From positions 1 to 16,126 of the forward strand of contig JAGKWZ010000112.1 in assembly GCA_021151605.1 (NCBI GenBank): a stretch of 16,126 bases of DNA. The letters are read 5' to 3'. Below are positions 7,345-13,742 of the stretch, piece by piece. A program made the position numbers and the translations under genes. The notes beneath the pieces were generated by a model. That model was not told the DNA's origin. It saw only the letters and a program-made list of their open reading frames with translations, and searched no databases. This DNA is from Verrucomicrobiaceae bacterium (GTDB lineage Bacteria > Verrucomicrobiota > Verrucomicrobiia > Verrucomicrobiales > Verrucomicrobiaceae). The stretch's first letter is position 1. Each line of letters starts with the position of its first letter.

Positions 7345-9471
7345 TCAAAAGCGGATGAGGACTCCGGCTCCGAGGCCGTAGTCGCTGTGGTAGCTGGCGG
7401 TGAGGGAGGTGTGGCGGGTGAGGGTGTAGTCGGCCCCGGCGCTCCATTCCCATTTCGTGCCGGTGTCATAGAAGACATCTCCCCACAGGCCGAGGCGCGG
7501 GGTGAGTTGGAAGCGCTTGGCGAGGCTGAAGCGGGCGTCGCCTTCGGTATCGAGGCTGACGTTGAGCCAGACCATGAGGGGCAGGCGGTAGTTGATGCCG
7601 ATGAGGGCGCGATCTTGGGCGTCAGGGTCGTTGGTGAGGCGATACCCGGCAAAGGCTTGGAAGTTCAAATTAAAATAGCGCTGATAGAGGAGGTCGATCT
7701 CGTATTGGGGCTCGTCCACTCGCTGCCAGCCGACTTCCCAGGCGAGCAGGAGGTCATTTTTGGGATTCATCCAGGTGAGCAGGCCCTCGGTCATGTTCGT
7801 CTGGATGGAGGCGGCTCCCCAGACGTAGCTCATGTCGTGGGCGTGCTCACCGAGGCCGCCTGCATGGGCGATGCTGTGGTCGGCAGGCGGGGCGGCCTCT
7901 GCGGTGTCTGCCGGCCCGGCTGCTGGTGCGTCATCCTCATAGCGGAAGACGCGGGCCATGCCGCTCATCATGTGATAGAGGATGTGGCAGTGAAACATCC
8001 AGTCGTGGGCTTCATTGGCCTCGAACTCGACCGTGCGCTTGCTCATGGGTGGGACATCGACGGTGTGTTTGAGCGGTGAGCGTGCGCCCTGGCCCATGAG
8101 CAGGCGGAAGAAGTGGCCGTGCAGGTGGATGGGGTGGTGCATCATGCTGTCGTTGATGAGTTCCAGCTCGATGATCTCGCCCTTTTTGATGAGGATGTAG
8201 GGCTGCTGGGCCATGGTTTTGCCATCAAAGCTCCAGATGTAGCGGTTCATGTCGCCGGTGAGGTGGAGGGTGATTTTCCGGCGTGGGAGATTCTTTGGCA
8301 AAGTGGTGTCGTGAGTGGCTTTGAGCAGCCGGTAGGGCGAGCCGGGGCGCGGGAGATTCAGCGAGGCACGCGGATCGTCTTCCTGTTCTTCGAGGGCGAG
8401 GGTGAGCATTTCGTCCATTTGGTAAAGGTTGGGTTTCGGCGGCACGGGGGCGCTGTGGGGCGTGCCTTGACCAAAGACTGCGCTGCTGTGCCCGCTGCCA
8501 TCCTGTGTGGTGAAGCGCAGCTCGTGCTGGCCGCTTTTGGGGATGGTCAAAAGGAGGTCGTAGGTCTCGGCGATGCCCATGAGGAACTGCGGCACCTTCA
8601 CGGGCTGCACGGGTGGGCCATCGGCGGCGATGATGGTGAGCGGCCCTGCCGAACTGGTGAGCTGGTAGTAGCTGGCGGCGCTGGCATTGATGATGCGGAG
8701 GCGAACGCGTTCGCCGGGCTTTCCCTCGATACGGGTCTGGCGCTGGCCGTTGATGAGGAAGGCGTGGTAGCCCACGTCGGAGACATCCATCGGCATCATG
8801 CGGTCCCACTCGCGCTGAAAGTAGTCCTTCAAGTTGCCGCGCTGCCACGCGCCGAGGATGGACTGTGAGTTCCGCCGCATGAGGCCGAAGTAGTCGCTGC
8901 CACGCATGAGCATACGCATGACCTCCATGGGATCGGTGTCCGTCCAGTCGGAGAGGATGAGCACCTGCTCGCGGTCTGCTTTCACCGGCTCGCCACCGCG
9001 TGGCTCGACGACGATGCCGCCATACACGCCGCTCTGCTCCTGCAAATGGGTGTGCGAGTGAAACCAGTAAGTGCCGCTGTGCCGCAGGGTGAAGCCGAAG
9101 GTGTGTGTGGTGCCGGGCTGGATCGGTGGCGTGGTGACGTGCGGCACGCCGTCCTCTTTGTTTGGCAAAAGCAGGCCATGCCAGTGCGTGGAGGTCGTTT
9201 CGTCCTTCAGGTCATTGTGGACGCGGATGCGGGCGAAGTCGCCCTCACGGAAACGCAGTACCGGGCCGGGGATACTGTCATTGATGGCGAGCACGCGGAC
9301 TCTTTTCCCTGCGGGACTCATCTGATGCTCGGCAATGTGCAGGTCGTATTCGACGACACGCTGACCCGGTGCGGGCAGCGTGCGCTTGCAGTCATCGCAG
9401 GCCAGGGCCGATGATGCGAAGGCGGCGAGGAACAGCGGGATCAATTTAAGGGGATTTGGCTGAGGCTGCAT
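7345..9471 (-). CDS. Multicopper oxidase (CopA-type) fused to a CopB-like outer-membrane barrel
   Basis: A 708-residue protein, the core of the operon. Copper-resistance multicopper oxidases oxidise Cu(I) to less toxic Cu(II) in the periplasm. Seen: a signal peptide (1-24); then three cupredoxin domains with all four copper motifs: HWHG (96-99), HSHTH (138-142), HHPIHLHGH (445-453) and HCHILYHMMSGM (494-505; Cys495, His500 and Met505 as type 1 ligands). An Ala/Pro/Asp linker (512-535) and a short His stretch (HAGGLGEHAHDM) lead to about 160 residues that match the CopB outer-membrane family: alternating beta strands, ending in Phe708 as barrel proteins do. CopA and CopB are usually separate genes; here they are one frame. 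The Met-rich copper loop of many CopA proteins is not evident. It starts 15 nt after the stop of the broken haem-binding gene. The oxidase call is firm; the barrel call is good. Confidence 0.93.
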   Translation of the reverse strand: MQPQPNPLKLIPLFLAAFASSALACDDCKRTLPAPGQRVVEYDLHIAEHQMSPAGKRVRVLAINDSIPGPVLRFREGDFARIRVHNDLKDETTSTHWHGLLLPNKEDGVPHVTTPPIQPGTTHTFGFTLRHSGTYWFHSHTHLQEQSGVYGGIVVEPRGGEPVKADREQVLILSDWTDTDPMEVMRMLMRGSDYFGLMRRNSQSILGAWQRGNLKDYFQREWDRMMPMDVSDVGYHAFLINGQRQTRIEGKPGERVRLRIINASAASYYQLTSSAGPLTIIAADGPPVQPVKVPQFLMGIAETYDLLLTIPKSGQHELRFTTQDGSGHSSAVFGQGTPHSAPVPPKPNLYQMDEMLTLALEEQEDDPRASLNLPRPGSPYRLLKATHDTTLPKNLPRRKITLHLTGDMNRYIWSFDGKTMAQQPYILIKKGEIIELELINDSMMHHPIHLHGHFFRLLMGQGARSPLKHTVDVPPMSKRTVEFEANEAHDWMFHCHILYHMMSGMARVFRYEDDAPAAGPADTAEAAPPADHSIAHAGGLGEHAHDMSYVWGAASIQTNMTEGLLTWMNPKNDLLLAWEVGWQRVDEPQYEIDLLYQRYFNLNFQAFAGYRLTNDPDAQDRALIGINYRLPLMVWLNVSLDTEGDARFSLAKRFQLTPRLGLWGDVFYDTGTKWEWSAGADYTLTRHTSLTASYHSDYGLGAGVLIRF

Positions 9472-9486
9472 GGTGTAATCGGTGAA

Positions 9487-9923
9487 TCAGGGCGCTGTTT
9501 GGCCGAAGGTGCGGCGCAACCCGGCGATGAAAGCTTCTTTCGTTTTGTCATCCATCCGCGCCTCGGGGTGCAAGGCCAAATACTTCGGCGGCGGCATGGA
9601 ACCGTTGTTGATGCGTTTGATCAGCGGGCCTGGGCCGTCATCGGAAGTCAGATCAGAGAAATTGAACTGTTCCCGGCCTTGGTTGCATCGCTCACGATCA
9701 GCCATGAAATCGGTGCAACGTAGGAATACCAGGGCCAGCGAGTTTCATTACTGTGACAGTCGAAACATGAGGCGCTGGCCAAAGCTCTCATGGCTGGCGA
9801 GTCCCACGGCACCCGCGTGATGACGGGCGGATTGGTGCGGGGATAGAGAGGAATGAGCTGAATGGCAAGCACCAGCCCACACACGACCATCAAGACTCGT
9901 TTGATTATCGGACTCAGTTTCAT
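9487..9923 (-). pseudogene. Haem-binding domain protein (DUF Haem_bd type), split by a one-base frameshift
   Basis: The upstream frame starts at ATG 9923 and gives 91 residues: an N-terminal TM anchor (about 5-25), the c-type haem motif CFDCH (53-57), and NETRWPWYSYVAPISWLIVSD (58-78), typical of the family. It ends out of frame at 9648. The next frame, ending at stop 9487, carries the missing second half: GREQFNFSD, then GSMPPPKYLALHPEARM, which includes the usual MPPP-Y-LHPEA motif. Adding one G in the run AAGG at about 9680-9677 on the minus strand would restore one protein of about 145 residues, the normal family length. It may be a real decay event, a sequencing error, or, less likely, frameshifting. 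The protein would be a membrane-anchored periplasmic cytochrome, perhaps an electron partner of the oxidase; that is inference. Confidence 0.8.
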
Positions 9924-9963
9924 GGCGTGGATGGGTTGGTTCGCAGCCTGGGGTTGGACGCAA

Positions 9964-10245
9964 TTACTTCTTGGTCTGGGCAGCCTTCACTTTCGCGACG
10001 AACTTTGCGGGGGCTTTGTTGAAGTCTTTGACGCATGATTTGCAGCAGAGATAAACGTCAACTCCGTCGTGGATAACTTTGATGGGCTTGCCCATCTCAC
10101 CGCCGAGTTCCTCGTCGGAGACGACGCACTTCTTGAGCGGGTAGCTGGCAGGAACGCCGGAGGTGGAGGGTTTGTCATCAGCACGCGCAGTGTCGAGGCC
10201 GAGTGCAGTTACGATGGTGATGAGTAGTGTGAGGATTGTTTTCAT
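9964..10245 (-). CDS. Small secreted YHS-like copper-binding protein B
   Basis: A 93-residue protein, first gene of the copper operon. I chose ATG 10245 over an in-frame ATG at 10341: the downstream start begins a clear signal peptide (MKTILTLLITIVTALGLDTA, cleavage near RA-DD at 22-23), while the longer version puts 32 polar residues before it. Seen in the mature part: PLKKCVVSDEELGGEMG (Cys40) and YLCCKSCVKDF (Cys67, Cys68, Cys71), the same pattern as the paralogue at 7063-7293. It ends in a Lys-rich tail. A periplasmic metal-binding role is inferred from the Cys pattern and from its place 40 nt before the haem-binding gene. A 9-bp inverted repeat lies in its predicted leader. Confidence 0.85.
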   Translation of the reverse strand: MKTILTLLITIVTALGLDTARADDKPSTSGVPASYPLKKCVVSDEELGGEMGKPIKVIHDGVDVYLCCKSCVKDFNKAPAKFVAKVKAAQTKK

Positions 10246-10265
10246 GTTTTGGATTTTCGATGGAG

Positions 10266-10303
10266 TGGCCTGAGGTTTAGAGTCACGAAGATTGCTCAGG
10301 CCA
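10266..10303. repeat. 9-bp perfect inverted repeat in the leader of the oxidase operon
   Basis: TGGCCTGAG at 10266-10274 and CTCAGGCCA at 10295-10303, separated by 20 nt. It lies 21 nt upstream of the ATG at 10245. If transcribed, it would form a 9-bp stem with a 20-nt loop close to the ribosome entry site. It could instead be an operator. No U-run follows, so it is not a standard terminator. Confidence 0.6.
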
Positions 10304-10389
10304 GCCGTCTTCACGCGGAGCGTCTCAAAATAAGGCACCACACACGAAGAACCCCGCCGCTCCGATTACCCCGCCAATCTCATTCCTCG

Positions 10390-10418
10390 AACAGTTTCAT
10401 GCGGGAATCCCGCCTGTT
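10390..10418. repeat. Nested palindrome in the divergent control region
   Basis: GCGGGA-A-TCCCGC (10401-10413) is a perfect 13-bp palindrome. It is flanked by AACAG (10390-10394) and CTGTT (10414-10418), which also pair, with a six-base bulge (TTTCAT) on the left side only. The symmetry fits a dimeric regulator site. A short stem-loop is also possible, but without a U-run. Confidence 0.5.
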
Positions 10419-10434
10419 AGCTAGCTCTCTCATT

Positions 10435-10463
10435 TTGCGCTGAGGCAATCATTTTCTATGATT
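10435..10463 (+). promoter_or_regulatory. Candidate promoter with overlapping operator-like palindrome
   Basis: TTGCGC (10435-10440), 16 nt, TATGAT (10457-10462). The inverted repeat AATCAT-TTTCT-ATGAT T (10447-10463) covers the -10 box and spacer, and is flanked by two copies of CTGAGG (10440-10445 and 10464-10469). A bound dimer here would block the promoter or change its shape. The gene served would be the lipoprotein at 10549 and possibly the efflux operon. Confidence 0.4.
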
Positions 10464-10548
10464 CTGAGGGGATGGTCGCAGTTCGGGGTTTGTCGCCAAT
10501 GAGCAGCATCAATTGCCACTCCCTCGCCTAAACCATCCACCATCCAAT

Positions 10549-10728
10549 ATGATGAGAACAACCATTACATGCGCATTCCACAGCACCGTCGGTGCGATTC
10601 TTTTGCTGGTTTTCCCTTCGTGCCAGATGGCTCCGAAATCTTCTTCGCATTCTCGCCCACGAGCTCCCAGCAGCTTCGGTGGCGCGGGAGGGGCGAACAT
10701 GGCAGGTGGTAAAGGAAGCCTGCTGTGA
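10549..10728 (+). CDS. Tiny putative lipoprotein
   Basis: A 59-residue product starting at ATG 10549 (a second ATG follows directly). Seen: a hydrophobic signal segment GAILLLVFPSC ending in a lipobox-like Cys at about residue 25. The mature part is rich in Ser, Pro, Gly and Ala, with a glycine-rich end (FGGAGGANMAGGKGSLL). No family is recognised. It lies downstream of a candidate promoter and 139 nt before the CusC-like gene, on the same strand. A longer in-frame start at 10513 would bury the signal segment, so it was not used. No Shine-Dalgarno sequence is visible. It may be a small envelope lipoprotein linked to metal stress; this is weakly supported. Confidence 0.5.
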   Translation: MMRTTITCAFHSTVGAILLLVFPSCQMAPKSSSHSRPRAPSSFGGAGGANMAGGKGSLL

Positions 10729-10797
10729 CTGAATTTATCACAATGGCTGTGGGGATTTCATATTTTCACCCCGTCGTGTTGGATGTGCGTGGTGCCG

Positions 10798-10834
10798 GGT
10801 GCCATCAGCAAAGCGGTCGATTGCTGGTGGCACC
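10798..10834. repeat. Strong 14-bp hairpin in the leader of the efflux operon
   Basis: GGTGCCATCAGCAA (10798-10811), a 9-nt loop, and TTGCTGGTGGCACC (10821-10834). All 14 positions pair, one as G-U in RNA. The hairpin ends 33 nt before the ATG at 10868. No U-run follows, so it is not a classic intrinsic terminator. It could be a leader control element, an RNA processing site, or a repetitive extragenic element. Confidence 0.65.
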
Positions 10835-10867
10835 TATCACTCAACAAGCAGCCAAAGCATCAAATCA

Positions 10868-12238
10868 ATGAAACTTCAAATACATGGTCGAGTGCCGTTT
10901 CAAACTTCACGAGCCGTTCTGGCAGCGGCCTGCTGCCTTTCAGCCGCCTGTGTCGGCATCAAAACGCCGGGCGAGCGCGATTCGCGAGAGCAGGTGCAGA
11001 AAGTGCTGAGCAAATATCGCCCGGCCGATGCCGTGCCCAATCTGCCAATACTGCGTGGCGGCGGCTCGCCGGAGACCTTTGTCCGGTACGCCATCTACAA
11101 GCATCCGCAGGTCGAGGCGGCGTATTTCGAATGGCTGGCGTCGGTGGAGAAGATCACCCGCGAGCGCTCGCTGCCCGATCCACGGCTGACCTTTGAGACG
11201 GACATCACGAAGGTCATCATGACGTTGATGCCTGGGCTGATGATGGATTTTCCAGGGCCAGGCAAACTGCGCGCAGCGGCCAACGCGGCCACGGCGGAGA
11301 GTGGAATGAAGTATTTTCAGTTTGAGACGGCGGTGCTGCAAGTGGCCTACGGTTTCAAGAAGGCCTGGTATGAGTTGCGGCTGGTGGATGAGCGCATTCG
11401 CGTGAACCAGGAGATGGTGACACTGCTGCAAGACCTCGAAAAGCTCGCGCAATCGCGCACGGAGGTGGGCAAGGGCACGTTGCAAGATCTGTTGCGCACG
11501 CAGATGGAAAAAGAGCGGCTGCAAACCGAGCTAACCAATCTGCGCGATTCGCGGGGGTGGTTCGTGACGCAGTTCAAGGCCGCGCTTGGACTCGGCGCGG
11601 GTGATCCGACCCCGCCACTGCCACGTGCGCTGCAATCGTCACCGCTTTCCACCAGTGGAGATCAGATTCTCGCAACGGCGCTGGCGCGGAATCCACGCCT
11701 GAAGGCCATGGAGGCCGATGTGCGACGTGCGGAGGCCGCCATCACACAGGCACAGCGGACGCGCATCCCCGACTTCGCGCTGGGTGCAATGGCCGATGTG
11801 AAGGCGTCTCCCGTGATGGTGCGCCCTTTGGGGGGAATGACGCTGCCTATCTGGCGCGACAAGATCGCGGCGGAGATCGCTGGCGCACGCCATCTGGAAG
11901 GCGCTTCGCAAGCCCGCTTGTCCAATGAACGGCTCACGCTGACGGTGGAGGTGGCGATGAAGAGCTACCAGTATCGCGAAAGCACCCGGCTGCTGGCGCT
12001 GCTGCAAAACAGTCTGCTGCCAAAGGCAAAGCAGTCACTGGATGTCGCGCGTTCCGGTTATTCCACCGGCGGGACGGATTTCATCAACCTGATCGATGCG
12101 CAGCGCACGCTGCTGGAGTTCCGACTGGCCGAAGTCGAGGCACGCATCAAGCGCGAACTGGCGCTGGCCGATCTGTCTCTGCAAGTCATGGGCGTGCCGC
12201 CATCCGGCGCTCCTTTTCTCGAACCATCCAGGAGGTAA
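10868..12238 (+). CDS. CusC/TolC-like outer-membrane efflux lipoprotein
   Basis: A 456-residue outer-membrane factor of the TolC family, the exit duct of a tripartite RND pump. I chose ATG 10868 over an in-frame ATG at 10799, because it begins a lipoprotein signal peptide (LAAACCLSAAC, acylated Cys28) and the upstream option lies inside the leader hairpin. Seen: two tandem repeats of the outer-membrane efflux domain, at about residues 65-260 and 275-450. Long amphipathic helices include YAIYKHPQVEAAYFEW and LARNPRLKAMEADVRRAEA, the paired helix starts of this family. SGYSTGGTDFINLIDAQRTL (about 396-415) is typical near the second barrel-helix turn. It ends 4 nt before the CusB-like start, with the ribosome binding site inside its last codons. 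Metal specificity comes from its partners. Confidence 0.9.
   Translation: MKLQIHGRVPFQTSRAVLAAACCLSAACVGIKTPGERDSREQVQKVLSKYRPADAVPNLPILRGGGSPETFVRYAIYKHPQVEAAYFEWLASVEKITRERSLPDPRLTFETDITKVIMTLMPGLMMDFPGPGKLRAAANAATAESGMKYFQFETAVLQVAYGFKKAWYELRLVDERIRVNQEMVTLLQDLEKLAQSRTEVGKGTLQDLLRTQMEKERLQTELTNLRDSRGWFVTQFKAALGLGAGDPTPPLPRALQSSPLSTSGDQILATALARNPRLKAMEADVRRAEAAITQAQRTRIPDFALGAMADVKASPVMVRPLGGMTLPIWRDKIAAEIAGARHLEGASQARLSNERLTLTVEVAMKSYQYRESTRLLALLQNSLLPKAKQSLDVARSGYSTGGTDFINLIDAQRTLLEFRLAEVEARIKRELALADLSLQVMGVPPSGAPFLEPSRR
12230..12235 (+). promoter_or_regulatory. Shine-Dalgarno site for the CusB-like gene
   Basis: AGGAGG, a full consensus, 7 nt before ATG 12243. It forms the two last Arg codons of the upstream gene, just before TAA. 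This decides the start of the CusB-like protein over an in-frame ATG at 12096. It also stands out, since most starts in this window have no such site. Confidence 0.8.
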
Positions 12239-12242
12239 CATC

Positions 12243-13739
12243 ATGTCCGCTGCATCCATCCATCGCATCCTTTTCGCCTGCTTCACGGCGGCTCTTTTGT
12301 TTGTCAGTTTGAGTTGCGATGATGCCGGAGCGCCTGCTCCAACGGGCCAGGTCTGGACCTGCTCCATGCATCCGCAGGTGCGGCTGCCAAAGTCGGGCAA
12401 GTGCCCGATCTGCTCCATGCCGCTCATTCTCACCAAAGCCACGGCACCAACGCCGAAGCAGGAAGGTCAGGCGAGCGAGGCACCCGAGGCCATGCTCACG
12501 CTTTCCGAACACGCACGCGCCATGGCGAGCGTGGAAACCGTGCCGGTGCAGCGCCGCCAGATCACGCATGAAATTCGCGCGGTCGGCAAAGTGCAATACA
12601 ACGAGTCCGCGCTCGCCGTGATCAACAGCCGCGTCGAGGGTTACATCGAAAAGCTCTATGTGGACTTCACCGGAGTGCAGGTGAAGAAAGGCGACCATCT
12701 GGTGGAGATCTACAGCCCCGATCTCGTCCTCGCACAGAAGGAACTGCTCGTCGGCCTCGAAGGTCCGGCGAACAACGCCTTGATCGAGGCTTCAAAGCTG
12801 AAACTGCTGCGCTGGGGCCTCACACAGGAGCAGGTGGATGATCTGGTGCAGAAACGGAAGGTAAGCGAGCGCGTCACCTTGTTCTCGCCCATCAACGGCA
12901 CCGTCACCGAGCGCATGGCGGTGCAGCAGGCCATGGTGAAAAGCGGCGAGATGCTCTACAAACTCGCGAATCTGGAGTCCCTGTGGGTCTATCTCGACAT
13001 CTACGAGTCCGAACTCGGCTGGGTGCAGCAGGGGCAGGATGTCACGATTCAGGCGGAGGCTTATCCCAGTGACTCCTTCACCGGTCGCATCTGGTTCATC
13101 AATCCCGTGCTCACGGAAGAAAGCCGCACGGTGAAGGTGCTCGTGAACATCGCCAACACCGATCAAAAACTAAAGCCCGGCATGTTTGTCAGCGCCACCA
13201 TCCGCGTGCCGGTGCTGGTGGATGGCAAAGCCGCGCCGACGGGCCTCGGCGGTCAGTTCACCTGCCAGATGCATCCGCAGATTCTGCAAGCTCAGGCGGG
13301 TGCATGTCCGCGCTGTGGCATGGCGCTGACCTTGATCCCCGGTGGTACAACCAAGCCCACTGAGGCCGAATTGAACGTGCTCGCCGTGCCCCTCGCCGCC
13401 GTGCTCGACAGCGGCACGCGCAAGCTCGTGTATGTGGAGCATGCGCAAGGCGAGTTCATGCCGATGGAGGTGAAACTCGGCCCGCGTGCCGGTGATTTTT
13501 ATCCCGTTCTCGCCGGTTTGAAGGAGGGCGAGAAGGTGGCGGTGCGCGGCAATTTCCTGCTCGACAGCCAGTTTCAAATTCAGGGACTGCCCAGCTTGTT
13601 TTACGCGAAAGGCCAGGCTCCCGCTGGAGGCCATCAGCAGCATGGTGGTGGAGCCCAGTCGAAACCCGCCGCCGCACCTCCCGCCGCGACAGGCCATGAA
13701 GGCCACGCTGCGCCAAAATCAACCGAGCACAAGCACTAG
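12243..13739 (+). CDS. cusB: CusB-like membrane fusion protein with two heavy-metal-binding domains
   Basis: A 498-residue periplasmic adaptor linking the RND pump to the outer-membrane duct. Seen: a lipoprotein signal (LFVSLSC, Cys25); a heavy-metal-binding domain at 38-64 (C40-SMH, C54, C57-SMPL); the lipoyl/barrel-sandwich parts with VEGYIEKLYVDFTG (131-144) and LFSPINGTVTERM (213-225); and a beta-barrel part with FVSATIRVPV at about 315-324. A second heavy-metal-binding domain is inserted at 339-365 (C341-QMH, C355, C358-GMAL). The membrane-proximal domain follows (about 378-450), with GLKEGEKVAVRGNFLLDSQ. The C-terminal tail is rich in His (GGHQQHGGG, GHEGHAAPKSTEHKH). Family members usually carry at most one such metal domain. 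The motifs point to Cu(I)/Ag(I). It starts 4 nt after the duct gene and ends 3 nt before the pump gene. Confidence 0.92.
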   Translation: MSAASIHRILFACFTAALLFVSLSCDDAGAPAPTGQVWTCSMHPQVRLPKSGKCPICSMPLILTKATAPTPKQEGQASEAPEAMLTLSEHARAMASVETVPVQRRQITHEIRAVGKVQYNESALAVINSRVEGYIEKLYVDFTGVQVKKGDHLVEIYSPDLVLAQKELLVGLEGPANNALIEASKLKLLRWGLTQEQVDDLVQKRKVSERVTLFSPINGTVTERMAVQQAMVKSGEMLYKLANLESLWVYLDIYESELGWVQQGQDVTIQAEAYPSDSFTGRIWFINPVLTEESRTVKVLVNIANTDQKLKPGMFVSATIRVPVLVDGKAAPTGLGGQFTCQMHPQILQAQAGACPRCGMALTLIPGGTTKPTEAELNVLAVPLAAVLDSGTRKLVYVEHAQGEFMPMEVKLGPRAGDFYPVLAGLKEGEKVAVRGNFLLDSQFQIQGLPSLFYAKGQAPAGGHQQHGGGAQSKPAAAPPAATGHEGHAAPKSTEHKH

Positions 13740-13742
13740 GCC

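Larger units (their letters stand above)
10246..10548. promoter_or_regulatory. Divergent control region between the two copper operons
   Basis: A 303-nt stretch without a supported gene, between the start of the minus-strand oxidase operon and the start of the plus-strand lipoprotein and efflux genes. It holds three inverted repeats, listed separately, and a weak plus-strand promoter (TTGCGC at 10435-10440, 16-nt spacer, TATGAT at 10457-10462). No convincing minus-strand promoter could be picked by eye; TTATTT-like hexamers near 10327-10334 are weak. The region is the natural site for copper-dependent control of both operons. Confidence 0.6.

Noticed and set aside
7030..8868. Plus-strand open frames of 349 and 251 codons
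   Set aside because: Antisense to the multicopper oxidase, with repeated Val/Gly/Glu/Ala composition and no motif; all copper motifs are on the minus strand.
10751..10770. GGGG...CCCC as a terminator for the lipoprotein gene
   Set aside because: Only four pairs around a loop of about 12 nt, with no U-run after it.
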